The notes under the pieces were generated by a model. The model had not been told where the DNA came from. It did no database searches and saw only the letters and a list, made by a program, of their open reading frames with translations. Made by a program: the position numbers and the translations under genes. Positions 51,955 to 63,040 of a DNA stretch of 64,000 bases are shown here, piece after piece (within the stretch, counting starts at the first letter, position 1; each line of letters opens with the position of its first letter). The stretch is from Streptomyces sp. KMM 9044. Its GTDB lineage: Bacteria; Actinomycetota; Actinomycetes; Streptomycetales; Streptomycetaceae. The DNA is taken from assembly GCF_024701375.2 (NCBI RefSeq), contig NZ_CP113910.1, positions 4,960,001 through 5,024,000 on the forward strand, given 5' to 3'.

Positions 51955-54543
51955 CTACGCCCCTGCGGCCGCCGCGTCCGCGGCCTGGGCGCGCAGGGCT
52001 CGTTCCACGCCTGCGCGGGACTCCGAGACGAGGCGGCGCAGGGCCGGGGTCGGGTCGGCCGCGGTGAGCCATGCGTCCGTCCTGGCCAGGGTCTCCTCGG
52101 AGACCTGGACCGCCGGGTAGAGGCCGACCGCGATCTGCTGGGCCATCTCGTGCGAGCGGGACTCCCAGACACCGGCCAGTGCCTCGAAGTACCGGCCCGT
52201 GTAAGGCGCCAGCAGTTCGCGCTGGTCGGTCTGGACGAAGCCGGCGATGACCGCCTCCTGGACCGCGTTCGGCAGCTTGTCGGACTCCACGACCGACGCC
52301 CACGCCTCGGCCTTGGCCTCCTCGGTCGGCCGGGCGGCGCGCGCGGTGGCGGCGTGGCGCTCCCCGGCGGCCGTACGGTCCCGCTCGTACTCCGAGGCGA
52401 TCTCCGCCTCGTCGTACCGGCCCACCGCCGCGAGCCGCTGCACGAACGCCCAGCGCAGCTCGGTGTCGACGGCCAGACCTTCGACCGTCCGGGTGCCGTC
52501 CAGCAGGCTTTCCAGGAGGTCCAGCTGCTCCGGCTTGCGCGCCGTCGCGGCGAACGCGCGCGCCCACGCCAGCTGGTGGTCGCTGCCCGCCTCGGCGGCC
52601 CGCACATGGGCCAGCGTGGCCTCCGTCCAGTGGGTGAGCAGCGCCTCGCGGGAGGACGGGGCGGCGTACAGGTCGATCGCCAGCTTCACCTGGCGGTGCA
52701 GCGACTGCACGACGCCGATGTCCGACTCCTTGCCGATGCCCGACAGCACCAGCGACAGGTAGTCGCGGGTGGCCAGTTCGGCGTCGCGAGTCATGTCCCA
52801 GGCCGAAGCCCAGCTCAGCGCGCGTGGCAGCGACGCCTCGAAGTCGCCCAGGTGCCCGGTGACAAAGGCCAGCGACCGCTCGTCCAGCCGCACCTTGGCG
52901 TACGACAGGTCGTCGTCGTTGAGCAGCACGACGTCCGGGCGGGCCCTGCCGACGAGCTCCGGTACGGCCGTCAGCTCGCCGTCGACGTCCAGCTCGACCC
53001 GGTCCACGCGCACCAGCTTGCCGCTCGCCCCGTCCAGGTCGTACAGGCCGACCGCGATCCGGTGCGGGCGCAGGACCGGCTCGCCCTTGGCGCCGGAGGG
53101 CAGCGCGGGGGCCTCCTGGCGGATGGCGAAGGAGGTGATGGTTCCCGTACCGTCCGCGCCGTCCGTCTCGATCTCCGGGCGCAGGACGTTGATGCCGGCG
53201 GTCTCCAGCCACTTCTCCGACCAGGCACTCAGGTCGCGGCCGGAGGTCTCCTCCAAGGCGCCCAGCAGGTCGGGCAGGCGCGTGTTGCCGTACGCGTGGC
53301 GCTTGAAGTACGCCTGCACGCCGCTGAAGAACGCGTCCTTGCCGACGTACGCCACCAGCTGCTTGAGGACCGAGGCGCCCTTGGCGTACGTGATGCCGTC
53401 GAAGTTGACCAGCACGTCGTCCAGGTCACGGATGTCGGCCATGATCGGGTGCGTGGACGGCAGCTGGTCCTGGCGGTAGGCCCAGGTCTTCATGGAGTTC
53501 GCGAACGTCGTCCACGAGTGCGGCCACTTCGAGCCCGGCGCCTCCGCCTGGCAGGCGGCCTCGGCGTAGGTGGCGAACGACTCGTTCAGCCACAGGTCGT
53601 TCCACCACTCCATGGTGACCAGGTCGCCGAACCACATGTGGGCCAGCTCGTGCAGGATCGTCGCGGCCCGCCCCTCGTACGCCGCGTCCGTCACCTTCGA
53701 CCGGAAGACGTACTGGTCGCGGATGGTCACCGCGCCCGCGTTCTCCATCGCGCCCGCGTTGAACTCCGGCACGAACAGCTGGTCGTACTTCCCGAAGGGG
53801 TACGGGTAGTCGAACTTCTCCTGGAACCACTCGAAGCCCTGCCGGGTGACCTCGAAGATCGCGTCCGCGTCGAGGTACTCGGCGAGCGAGGGCCGGCAGT
53901 AGATGCCGAGCGGCACCGACTGGCCGTCCTTCTCGTACACGCTGTGCACGGAGTGGTACGGGCCGACGATGAGCGCCGTGACGTACGTCGACATCCGCGG
54001 GGTCGGCTCGAACTCCCAGACGTTGTCACGGGGTTCGGGCGTGGGCGAGTTGGAGACGACGGTCCAGCCGTCCGGCGCCTTCACGGTGAACCGGAAGGCC
54101 GCCTTGAGGTCCGGCTGCTCGAAGCTCGCGAACACCCGGCGGGCGTCCGGCACCTCGAACTGGGTGTAGAGATAGGCCTGGTCGTCCACCGGGTCCACGA
54201 ACCGGTGCAGTCCCTCACCGGTGTTGGTGTACGCGCAGTCGGCGCTCACCCGCAGGACGTTGCGGCCCGGGAGCAGACCGGGCAGGGCGATGCGGGAGTC
54301 CTCGAAGACCTCGGCGGGGTCGAGGACGTCCCCGTTGAGGGTCACCTCGTGGACGGTGGGCGCCACCAGGTCGATGAAGGAGTCCCCGCCGTCCCCGGAG
54401 ACGTCGAAGCGCACCGTGGTCACGGACCGGTAGGTGCCGCCCTCCTGCGCGCCGGAGAGGTCGAGATCGACCTCGTACGAGTCAACGGTCAGCAGTTTCG
54501 CCCGCTGCTGCGCCTCTTCGCGAGTCAGGTTTGTGCCAGGCAC
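51955..54543 (-). CDS. pepN: Aminopeptidase N (M1 zinc metallopeptidase)
   Basis: 862 residues, full length. Exopeptidase motif GAMEN within FVPEFNAGAMENAGAVTIRD; zinc site HELAHMWFGDLVTMEWW with the third ligand in NESFATYAEA; transition-state Tyr expected in the following segment. An ERAP1-like C-terminal domain completes it. No signal peptide: cytosolic N-terminal amino acid removal. Flanked by a short terminator-like stem (CAGGGGC/GCCCCTG, ~51910-51942). Confidence 0.95.
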   Translation of the reverse strand: MPGTNLTREEAQQRAKLLTVDSYEVDLDLSGAQEGGTYRSVTTVRFDVSGDGGDSFIDLVAPTVHEVTLNGDVLDPAEVFEDSRIALPGLLPGRNVLRVSADCAYTNTGEGLHRFVDPVDDQAYLYTQFEVPDARRVFASFEQPDLKAAFRFTVKAPDGWTVVSNSPTPEPRDNVWEFEPTPRMSTYVTALIVGPYHSVHSVYEKDGQSVPLGIYCRPSLAEYLDADAIFEVTRQGFEWFQEKFDYPYPFGKYDQLFVPEFNAGAMENAGAVTIRDQYVFRSKVTDAAYEGRAATILHELAHMWFGDLVTMEWWNDLWLNESFATYAEAACQAEAPGSKWPHSWTTFANSMKTWAYRQDQLPSTHPIMADIRDLDDVLVNFDGITYAKGASVLKQLVAYVGKDAFFSGVQAYFKRHAYGNTRLPDLLGALEETSGRDLSAWSEKWLETAGINVLRPEIETDGADGTGTITSFAIRQEAPALPSGAKGEPVLRPHRIAVGLYDLDGASGKLVRVDRVELDVDGELTAVPELVGRARPDVVLLNDDDLSYAKVRLDERSLAFVTGHLGDFEASLPRALSWASAWDMTRDAELATRDYLSLVLSGIGKESDIGVVQSLHRQVKLAIDLYAAPSSREALLTHWTEATLAHVRAAEAGSDHQLAWARAFAATARKPEQLDLLESLLDGTRTVEGLAVDTELRWAFVQRLAAVGRYDEAEIASEYERDRTAAGERHAATARAARPTEEAKAEAWASVVESDKLPNAVQEAVIAGFVQTDQRELLAPYTGRYFEALAGVWESRSHEMAQQIAVGLYPAVQVSEETLARTDAWLTAADPTPALRRLVSESRAGVERALRAQAADAAAAGA

Positions 54544-54779
54544 GCGGTCATCTCCTCGTTATGTGTGGGTTGCGTCATCCTTCCACGCCACCGGCTCGGA
54601 ACGCGATGTCCGTTTCCCGCCGGTGGCGTGCCCGGTCGGGCAAGGGCCCGGAGGCCTGCGCCCCCCTGCGCCGCCGGGCGGGAGAAACGGGCAGCGACCC
54701 GGCGGCGGGGAAGGAACCGGGGCACCCACGTCTGTGAGGCGTCAAGCCCGTGTCGGAGCGTCCGCCGCAGGAGGACATC

Positions 54780-55468
54780 GTGAGTGCGAGCACGTGGGTC
54801 AGTACCTCGATGCCGTATCCGACGCCGTGTGAGAAGAGGCGGCCCGACGCCTGGGAAGCCGGGTCCGCAGCCCGTGGCGGCAAGGGCAGCCAGACCATCG
54901 TGCACGCCGGCGCGGTGCCCGCTCCCGACGGCATCGCCGCACTGCTCGGCTTTGCTGGGGGCGAGGACTCTGCTGCTCAATTCGGCGAGCGATCACGTGC
55001 CGTGCTTTCAGGGCTCGGCCGCGCCCGGCCTGCCTGCATCTGCGACGCGCTCTGAAGGCCGTATCGGCACGGCGTCATCACGCCGGGTAATTGCGCAGCA
55101 GAGTCGGCGAGGAGACCGTCGTTCGCCGCAGAGTCGTCCGACTCGACGGTGAACCGTACGAGCTGACCGACACGTACTCCCCGGCGGCCGTCGCCCTGGG
55201 CGCCCGTCTCACCGAGAGGCGGAGGATTCCGGGCGGCGCGGTGACCTTCCTCGCCGAGCGGGGACACGCCGGGGTGTGGGTGCGAGAGGACGTGCCCGCG
55301 CGCATGCCCGGCGCCGAGGAGCGCGAAATCCTGCGGATGGGCCAGGACGAGCCGGGCATCGGACTGAGCAGGGTGACGCTGGACGGTGGGGGCCGCCCGA
55401 TCCAGGCGGACGTGATGGTCGTGCCGGCCTCGCGACAGCGGCTGCGCTACGAGATCCGGATCGGGTGA
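54780..55468 (+). pseudogene. UTRA-domain (GntR-type effector domain) protein split by a MITE
   Basis: GTG 54780 has CAGGAGG upstream and begins VSASTWVSTSMPYPTP, the start of a streptomycete UTRA protein lacking an HTH. The frame runs to ALLGFAGGE and is then interrupted by a 141-bp insert (54965-55105). Removing it and one GGCGA copy restores LLGFAGGEETVVRRRVVRLD and the rest: EPYELTDTYSPAAVALGARL, RRIPGGAVTFLAERGHAGVW, MVVPASRQRLRYEIRIG. Inactivated by the insertion; the 3' part from 55091 could at most yield a fragment. Confidence 0.85.
54965..55105. mobile_element. 141-bp miniature inverted-repeat element (MITE)
   Basis: Terminal inverted repeats ACTCTGCTGCTCAATT (left) and, reversed, ACTCTGCTGCGCAATT (right), 15 of 16 matching. 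Target duplication GGCGA at 54960-54964 and 55106-55110. No coding capacity. Excision restores the UTRA frame exactly. Confidence 0.85.
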
Positions 55469-55674
55469 CCGTGCCTGAGCCGGGAGGTGTGTACGACGAC
55501 AGCGACCGCCCGCCGGACCCCGGGCCACTCCGGCAGGCGCAGCCCGAGCAGGAGTACCGGGAGTACCGGGAGTACCAGGAGTACTCGGAGGCGTTCGCCG
55601 AGTGGGACGGGAGCGAGGGCGCGCGTTTGCGGGATCAGGTGAGCGGAGACGGGATCACCGGGCAGGTGAGGTGA
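55465..55674 (+). CDS. Small acidic protein (69 aa) with EY repeats
   Basis: GTG overlaps the UTRA stop (GTGA). Contains YREYREYQEYSEAF, a run of (Q/R)EY units, within a polar, disordered protein. Unknown function; the coupling suggests it was co-expressed with the UTRA gene. Confidence 0.5.
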   Translation: MTVPEPGGVYDDSDRPPDPGPLRQAQPEQEYREYREYQEYSEAFAEWDGSEGARLRDQVSGDGITGQVR

Positions 55675-55743
55675 CCGCGGTTCCGGGGCTCTCGCGTGCG
55701 GGAACCGCGCCCTGTCCGGCCGGGGTCATGGCGCTGCCGGCAT

Positions 55744-55784
55744 GCCGAAGGGGGCTCACCCCGGCCGGGTGGACCCCCTTCGGC
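55744..55784. terminator. Terminator downstream of asd
   Basis: Stem GCCGAAGGGGG / CCCCCTTCGGC between the small acidic ORF and the converging asd gene. Confidence 0.8.
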
Positions 55785-55796
55785 GAGCGGGAGCGG

Positions 55797-57179
<1,383 letters not shown>

Positions 57180-57716
57180 GTGCTGCGCGGAAGGATCCGA
57201 CGTGGCCGGCAGGCGTCCGGCGCCGTGGACGACGACCCGCTGGACGCGGCGCAGGAACGCCGGGTACGGGCGGTGCTCGCGCTCGGCGGGGTACCGCAGA
57301 CCGACCTGCCGGACGGGGTGCAGCAGGTCCGGCTGCGGCTGCTGGAGCGTGCCGCGAGCGGGCGGGAGGCGCCCCGGGACGTCTCGGCCTGGGCCGCCGT
57401 CGTCGCCTCCAACCTCGCCATGGACTGGCACCGGGCCAGGCGACGCCAGGAGCGGCTCGGCGAACGCCTCGCCGCGCTGCGCCCCGCCGAGGCGCCGGCC
57501 GACGAGGAGACCCGTCTGCTCTCCCTCGCTGTCGCCCGCGGCCTGGACGGGCTGCCCGACGCCCAGCGCCAGGTCGTCGTGCTGCGCTTCTACGCCGACC
57601 TTCCGGTGCGCTCGATCGCCGAGCAGCTCGGCGTGCCGGAGGGCACGGTCAAGAGCAGGCTGCACACGGCCGTACGGGCCCTGCGCGCCCGCCTGCACGA
57701 GGACGAGGTGGTCTGA
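57180..57716 (+). CDS. ECF/SigE-like RNA polymerase sigma factor
   Basis: 178 residues from GTG 57180. Region 2: LPDGVQQVRLRLLERAASG, AWAAVVASNLAMDWHRARR. Region 4: LPDAQRQVVVLRFYADLPVR, SIAEQLGVPEGTVKSRLHTA. The following gene, separated by one base, encodes a membrane protein with an N-terminal cytoplasmic part, the usual anti-sigma arrangement. Regulon unknown. Confidence 0.88.
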   Translation: MLRGRIRRGRQASGAVDDDPLDAAQERRVRAVLALGGVPQTDLPDGVQQVRLRLLERAASGREAPRDVSAWAAVVASNLAMDWHRARRRQERLGERLAALRPAEAPADEETRLLSLAVARGLDGLPDAQRQVVVLRFYADLPVRSIAEQLGVPEGTVKSRLHTAVRALRARLHEDEVV

Positions 57717-57717
57717 C

Positions 57718-58611
57718 GTGAGCGTCCACGACGACGACCGGAACAACGCCGCCGAAGGCGAGGGCGGCACCGAGTACGACGCCCTCATGGCCGCGATCCT
57801 CGACGAGCCGCTGTCCGCGGCGGCCCGGCGGGACCCGGCGTTCATGGCCGCGCGGGAGGCGGCCGTCACCGATGTCGCCGTACTGCGGCAGCAGTTGGGA
57901 CTGATCGGGGAGACGCTGGCAGCCGTGGGGACGCCGGCGGCGCGAGGGGAGGCCGTGGGGCCGGGGGCCGGCGGTCCGGAGGCTGCCCCGGCGGCCGGGA
58001 CCGGGACTTCGGCCGCCCCCGGTGGCAGCCCCGCGGCGGGCCCCCGCGCGCCGGTGACGCCCCTGCCCTCGCGTCGGGTGCCCCGCCGCCCCCCGCGGGT
58101 CGCCCTCGGCGCGCTCGCCGCCGCGGCGGGCGCCTCGGTGGTCCTCGGTACGGGCTGGCTCGTGACGGGGTCCGGGCAGGGCGACACCGCCTCGTCGGCA
58201 GCCGAGTCCGCCGACAGGGCGGCGGACGCCAAGCGGTCGACGGGTGCCGGGGATCCGGCCGGTGTCCTGTTCGGCAGCCCCCGCTACCTCGCCTGCGCCC
58301 GGCTCGTCGCCGAGGGCACGGTGGCGGAGGTGGAGCCGGTGCCCGGCGCCGGACGGGACCGGGTCACGCTGGAGGTGACCCGCGGCTACAAGCCGGAGCC
58401 CGGCACGAAACCGGGGGACCGCGGCGAGGTCACCTTCCTGACCGGGGCCCCCGGCCGGCCCCGGCTGCACACCGGCGACCGGGTCCTGGTCGGCCTGCCC
58501 CACGAGGGCACCGTCCCGGACGCGGTGGTCGTCGGCGAGGAGGACATCGCCCCCGAGCGGGCGCGCATCACCGCCGCCCTGCCCGCCTCCCGCACCCTGG
58601 CCTGCGAGTGA
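57718..58611 (+). CDS. Membrane protein, probable anti-sigma factor partner (297 aa)
   Basis: GTG 57718. A cytoplasmic ~110-residue N-terminus (GTEYDALMAAILDEPLSAAA, DVAVLRQQLGLIGETL), a proline-rich linker, one transmembrane helix (ALGALAAAAGASVVLGTGWL) and an extracytoplasmic C-terminal domain (YLACARLVAEGTVAEVEPVP). This topology and linkage to a sigma gene suggest an anti-sigma factor, but no zinc-binding HxxxCxxC motif is seen. Confidence 0.72.
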   Translation: MSVHDDDRNNAAEGEGGTEYDALMAAILDEPLSAAARRDPAFMAAREAAVTDVAVLRQQLGLIGETLAAVGTPAARGEAVGPGAGGPEAAPAAGTGTSAAPGGSPAAGPRAPVTPLPSRRVPRRPPRVALGALAAAAGASVVLGTGWLVTGSGQGDTASSAAESADRAADAKRSTGAGDPAGVLFGSPRYLACARLVAEGTVAEVEPVPGAGRDRVTLEVTRGYKPEPGTKPGDRGEVTFLTGAPGRPRLHTGDRVLVGLPHEGTVPDAVVVGEEDIAPERARITAALPASRTLACE

Positions 58612-58641
58612 CCGGCGCGGGCGCGGGGTGCGGACGACGAA

Positions 58642-58671
58642 GGGGCGGGCGCCCTGACGGACGCCCGCCCC
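58642..58671. terminator. Bidirectional terminator
   Basis: Stem GGGGCGGGCG / CGCCCGCCCC with a 10-nt loop between convergent genes. Confidence 0.85.
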
Positions 58672-58687
58672 CGGTGGTGGCCGTCGG

Positions 58688-61600
58688 TTACGGCACGACC
58701 TTCTCGATCGTCACGCTGCCCGTGCCCGCGACCGTGCCGCGCGCGTTGACCAGCTGGACCTGGCCGAAGAACTCGCGGCCCTCGGGGGCCGCCGCGGCGG
58801 CCGTGACGGTGCCGGAGACGGTGGCCGACTCGCCCGTGCCGATCCGCACCGGCGTGGAACCGTCGACCGTGACCTCGCCGAGCGTGGCGGAGAAGAACAC
58901 GTCCCGGTAGTCGTAGTCGGTGGAACCGGCCGGGACGGAGTAGCCCACGACCTCGACGGTGTACGTACCGGCCGCCGGGTCGGCGACGGACACCGACTCC
59001 TCCGAGTCGCCGTCGGCGGACTGGCCGACGAGGGAGCCGGCCGCGTCGTAGACCGCGAGGTCCAGGTCGGCGGAGGCGTCGGAGACGTTGCCGATGACGA
59101 CGTCGAGCGACGCGGCACCCTCGGGCACCTCGACCGTGGTGGTCCGGACGTCACCCGTGCCGATGGCCGGACGGTTTGACAGGGCGGAGCCCAGCGGGCC
59201 GCCGGCCAGCTTGCCGTCCAGGTCGGCGGCCTCGTTGGTCACGTTCCAGGAGACGTCCGCCGGGGTGCCGACCCTGGCCTCCGGCACGGTCACGGTCTCG
59301 GGGTCGAAGACCGCGCCGAGCACGGCGACGTCCAGCTTGTACGGGTTCTTCAGCAACGGCGAGGTGCGGCGTGCCTCGACCTCGATCTCCCAGACGCCCG
59401 GCTGCGGGTTCGCGTACGAACGCAGGTCGGGGCGGCAGGTGTTGGCCGGGTTGCTGTAGTTCGGGTAGCAGTTGACGGTCGACGTCGGGTCGGCCGGGAC
59501 GCCGTACGGGTGGAGGGCGACGAACCGGGTCTGGCTCGTGGCCTTCAGCCCGCTCATCGCGATCTCCAGCGTCTTCGCGCCCTCGGGCACGGTGACGAAG
59601 TAGGAGGTCGAGGCGTTGCGCTGGGCGGTGCCGGAGGCGGAGAAGGTGTGCGCCAGCGGGGCCGAGACGACCACGGTGCTCAGGATCTGCCGGTCGACGC
59701 CCTCGGTGCGCGGGTCGTCGACCTCGAGGATGGCGCTCGTGAGGCCCGCCGACCGGGGCGAGGCCTGGACCTTGACGGTCACCGGCTCGTTCAGCGGCAG
59801 CCGCACGTCGTCGTCGCCGACGATGCGGAAGGCGCGGTCGGTGTTGTTCTCGAGGTCCAGTTCGTGCCGGATCGCGCGGTCGGGACCGGACGTACGGGTG
59901 ACGGTGATGTCGTACGTCTTCTTCTGGCCCGCCTTCAGGCCGCCCTCGCGGTCGTAGAGGCCGGTGCCGAAGCCGGGGGTCTCCAGGAACTGCTCGATCG
60001 CGGTGTCGACCGGTGCCTTCACGCTGTACTCGTGCGCGGTGGCCCCGCCCCGGATCGAGTCCCAGGCCTCCTCGACGTCGATGAGGCCGGCGCCCTCCTC
60101 GTAGGCCTGCAGGCCCTTGACGTGCCGGGCGGTGGAGGTGAGGGCGGTGCGCAGCTTCGCGGGCGTCAGGTCGATGCGCTTCTGCTTCGCGGCCGACAGC
60201 AGCAGCGCGGCGGAGCCCGCGGCCTGCGGGGACGCCATCGAGGTGCCCTGGAGCATGCCGTAACCGGCCGGCAGGCTGTAGCCCGCCTCGGCGACCGGCT
60301 GGCCCGCCGCCCAGGTCTGGATGGTGTTGATCGCCGCGCCGGGCGCGATCAGCGTCGGCGTGAAGCCGCCGTCCTCACGCGGACCGCGGGAGGAGAACGG
60401 CATCATGGCGTACTTCGTCTTCACGACGGAGCCGTAGTTGGCGGCCCAGGTCTCCCTGGAGACGGACGCGCCGACCGAGATGACCTTGTCGGCCAGGGCC
60501 GGGTCGCCGATGGTGTTGGCTCCGGGGCCCGAGTTGCCCGCGGAGATCACCAGCTGGACGCCGTAGGTGTCGATGAGGCGGGTGTACAGCTCGGCGCGGG
60601 CGTTGTTGCCGTCGTTGAGCGCGGGCAGGCCGCCGATGGACATGTTGACGATGTCGACACCGCGCTCGGTGACGAGGTCGATCATGCCCTCGGTCAGCGC
60701 CACGTTGGTGCAGCCGCCGGACCAGGTGCAGGCACGGGAGGAGACGAGCTTCGCGCCGGGCGCCGCGCCGTCCATCCGCCCGCCGAACAGTCCGTTGGCG
60801 GCGGTGATGCCGGCGACGTGCGAGCCGTGCGAGCCTTCGATGACACCGATGTTGACGAAGTCGGCCGTCCTGCCGACCCAGTCCCCGCCGTACGGGTCCA
60901 TCGGGACGTCCTCGCGGATCTCCACGACGAACGGCTGGCGCTCGGCGATGTCGGTGGCCGGGTCGTCGGTGCCGAAGTACCCGATCTGGAAGCCGTCCTC
61001 GTAGGGCTTCATCGGGGTGTCGTCGGAGAAGTCCTGGTTGTTGTTCAGGTCGACCCGGACGGTGCCCGCCCCGGCGTCGTACAGCACGCCCCAGGAGTCG
61101 GTGGTGTCGCCGTCGCGGTTGGCGTCACCGCCCGCGTCGCCGCCGGTGGTGTACGACTCCAGGAAGGTGCTGACCTGGTACGAACCGGCGGGGGCCTGCC
61201 AGGTCCTGCCGTTGTACGTGAAGGTCGGGCCGGAGACCGAGGAGGTCATCGGGCGCCAGGTCCGGTCGCCGTCGACGATCGGGTCGGTCGCCGTCACCCA
61301 GTCGACGATCTTGCGTTCGCCGGTGGTGGTCTTCTGCAGCGCGGGGTGGGCCAGGTCCACACCCGAGTCGAGGATGCCGATGGTGACGCCGCGGCCGTCC
61401 GCCGTGCGGTTCTTCTTCACGAAGTCGACGGCGCCCGTCTCGAAGGACGGGTTGTACGGGTTCTTCGCGGGAGTCCGCCTGTCGGGGCCCGCGTAGGTCG
61501 CGGAGCCGCCCTTGCCCTTGGCCTTGGCGGTGGTGTCCGCGGCCGGGGTCGGGTCGTCGAGAGGGATCTCGTCGCGCAGGTCGATGCCGTGGACGGTGGA

Positions 61601-62002
61601 GAGCTTGGCGGCGGCGGCGATGGCCGAGTCCGCCCTGGAGGTGGGGACGGTGGCGCGGACGTAGCCGAGCCCGTCGTGGGTCCGGCCGACCGAACCGCCC
61701 TTCACCGCGTTCAGCTCCTCGGCGACCTGCTCGGTCCTGCCGGGGGCGGTGGCGATCATCATCGTGATGTTCTTGACGCCGTCGGCCTTGGCCTCGGCGA
61801 GGAGGTCCGCGTCGCTCGAACCGAGCTTGTCGTGCGCGGACTTGACGTCACCGTCGACGGGTGCGGCGGTCGGCGCGTCGGCGGCGACCGCCAGGGGTAT
61901 CGGCCCGACCGCGCAGAGCGCGGCGACGAGGCCGGCGGCCAGGGAGATACGGGCCGCGCGTCTCGCGCCCGACAGCGGTTCGCGCTGGGAGGACTGGGTC
62001 AT
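58688..62002 (-). CDS. Secreted subtilisin-family (S8) serine protease
   Basis: 1104 residues from ATG 62002 (AAGGG six nt before it; ATG 62008 also possible). A signal peptide (ARISLAAGLVAALCAVGPIP, AVAADA) precedes an inhibitor_I9-like propeptide. The catalytic triad is Asp in GILDSGVDLAHPAL (~210), His in GSHGSHVAGITAANG (~395) and Ser in GTSMASPQAAGSAALL (~586). The segment between Asp and His is long and acidic (TTGGDAGGDANRDGDTTDSW). After the catalytic domain come beta-sandwich domains. Extracellular proteolysis in Streptomyces development or nutrition. Confidence 0.93.
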   Translation of the reverse strand: MTQSSQREPLSGARRAARISLAAGLVAALCAVGPIPLAVAADAPTAAPVDGDVKSAHDKLGSSDADLLAEAKADGVKNITMMIATAPGRTEQVAEELNAVKGGSVGRTHDGLGYVRATVPTSRADSAIAAAAKLSTVHGIDLRDEIPLDDPTPAADTTAKAKGKGGSATYAGPDRRTPAKNPYNPSFETGAVDFVKKNRTADGRGVTIGILDSGVDLAHPALQKTTTGERKIVDWVTATDPIVDGDRTWRPMTSSVSGPTFTYNGRTWQAPAGSYQVSTFLESYTTGGDAGGDANRDGDTTDSWGVLYDAGAGTVRVDLNNNQDFSDDTPMKPYEDGFQIGYFGTDDPATDIAERQPFVVEIREDVPMDPYGGDWVGRTADFVNIGVIEGSHGSHVAGITAANGLFGGRMDGAAPGAKLVSSRACTWSGGCTNVALTEGMIDLVTERGVDIVNMSIGGLPALNDGNNARAELYTRLIDTYGVQLVISAGNSGPGANTIGDPALADKVISVGASVSRETWAANYGSVVKTKYAMMPFSSRGPREDGGFTPTLIAPGAAINTIQTWAAGQPVAEAGYSLPAGYGMLQGTSMASPQAAGSAALLLSAAKQKRIDLTPAKLRTALTSTARHVKGLQAYEEGAGLIDVEEAWDSIRGGATAHEYSVKAPVDTAIEQFLETPGFGTGLYDREGGLKAGQKKTYDITVTRTSGPDRAIRHELDLENNTDRAFRIVGDDDVRLPLNEPVTVKVQASPRSAGLTSAILEVDDPRTEGVDRQILSTVVVSAPLAHTFSASGTAQRNASTSYFVTVPEGAKTLEIAMSGLKATSQTRFVALHPYGVPADPTSTVNCYPNYSNPANTCRPDLRSYANPQPGVWEIEVEARRTSPLLKNPYKLDVAVLGAVFDPETVTVPEARVGTPADVSWNVTNEAADLDGKLAGGPLGSALSNRPAIGTGDVRTTTVEVPEGAASLDVVIGNVSDASADLDLAVYDAAGSLVGQSADGDSEESVSVADPAAGTYTVEVVGYSVPAGSTDYDYRDVFFSATLGEVTVDGSTPVRIGTGESATVSGTVTAAAAAPEGREFFGQVQLVNARGTVAGTGSVTIEKVVP

Positions 62003-62255
62003 CGGCATCCCTTGTAAGTAAAGGCACCATCGTGGAGCGACCGGAGCCGATCGACCCTGGCCGCGATCGTCCGGAAGTACGATCCCGGACGATCGTTGAG
62101 CCTTACGCAAGGGGTGTGTGTTTGGCGAGGGTTGGCTGAACCGAGATGAATGTATGGGGAAAACCCGCGATGCGTTTATGGGGTGTCGGGGGACCGAAGC
62201 GGGCAAGTCGCCCGTGTGGTGGGTCTCGTGGGTGCTCGCGGGTCAACGTCCCGGA

Positions 62256-62722
62256 ATGCGGCAGACCCTGAGAGCGGCGGCCCACGCCGTGGTGGTACGC
62301 GACGGACGGCTCCTGCTGGCCCGGTCCCCGGTCCCCGGAGGTGCTCCGGAGTGGGTGCTGCCGGGCGGTGGGATGGAGCACGGTGCGGACCCGTACGACA
62401 CGGTGCGGCGGGAGGCCGAGGAGGAGACCGGGTACCGCGTCGAGGTCACCGGACTGCTCGGCGTGGACTCCGTCCGGCGTGCCTTTCCCCGCCGCCCGCT
62501 CCGGCTCCGCCGCGCCGTCGGCCATCAGGCCGTACGACTGGTCTACGAGGGGCGGATCGTCGGCGGCGAGCTGCGCAGCGAGATCGGCGGCTCCACCGAG
62601 CTGGCCTCCTGGCACCCCTGGACGCCGTCGCGGACCTCGTCGGGGTCGGCTTGATCGACACCGGGCTGCGGCTGTGGCGGGAGCGCCCGGCGACGGGACG
62701 GGTGGGACAGGTGGAAGGCTGA
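62256..62722 (+). pseudogene. NUDIX hydrolase with a 3' frameshift
   Basis: ATG 62256 begins MRQTLRAAAHAVVVRDGRLL; the NUDIX box is GGGMEHGADPYDTVRREAEEE followed by ETGY, with the REXXEE core intact. Near 62615 the frame reads ELASWHPWTPSRTSSGSA and stops, whereas the family-like end APLDAVADLVGVGLIDTGLR continues in another frame to 62722, consistent with loss of one C in the run CACCCC. Either a real frameshift or a sequencing error. Substrate unknown (nucleoside diphosphate derivative). Confidence 0.75.
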
Positions 62723-63040
62723 CGGGTGGAGCGCGCGAACCTCGGGGCCTCGTACGCCAATGGGAAGCGACGCCCGTCATGTGAAGTTGTGGCGTCCCTG
62801 GGGTTCCCCGTGAAGTGAACGCGGCGTGACCGGTCCCGGGCCGGTGCGGAAGCGGGGGCCGACGGCCCGGGTGGTCCAAGATCCACGTACGGCGATCGGT
62901 GTCGCGCGTTGCCGCCGCGTTCACACGCAGGCCATTCGCGCTGCCAAGCATCCAGTACGAGCGGGACGTCCACCCGGCGAACCACCGGCGAGCGCCCCGC
63001 GGTCACTGCCGATGCGTTCGCACCCGGGGAGACAAGCGCC
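62723..63040. other. Intergenic region before metallophosphoesterase gene
   Basis: About 318 bp without a supported gene. A GGGGAGA lies 11 nt before ATG 63041. Nothing further recognised. Confidence 0.4.

Noticed and set aside
54434..54832. 132-residue ORF before the UTRA gene
   Set aside because: Mostly antisense to pepN and its leader; the UTRA frame from 54780 explains the sense coding.
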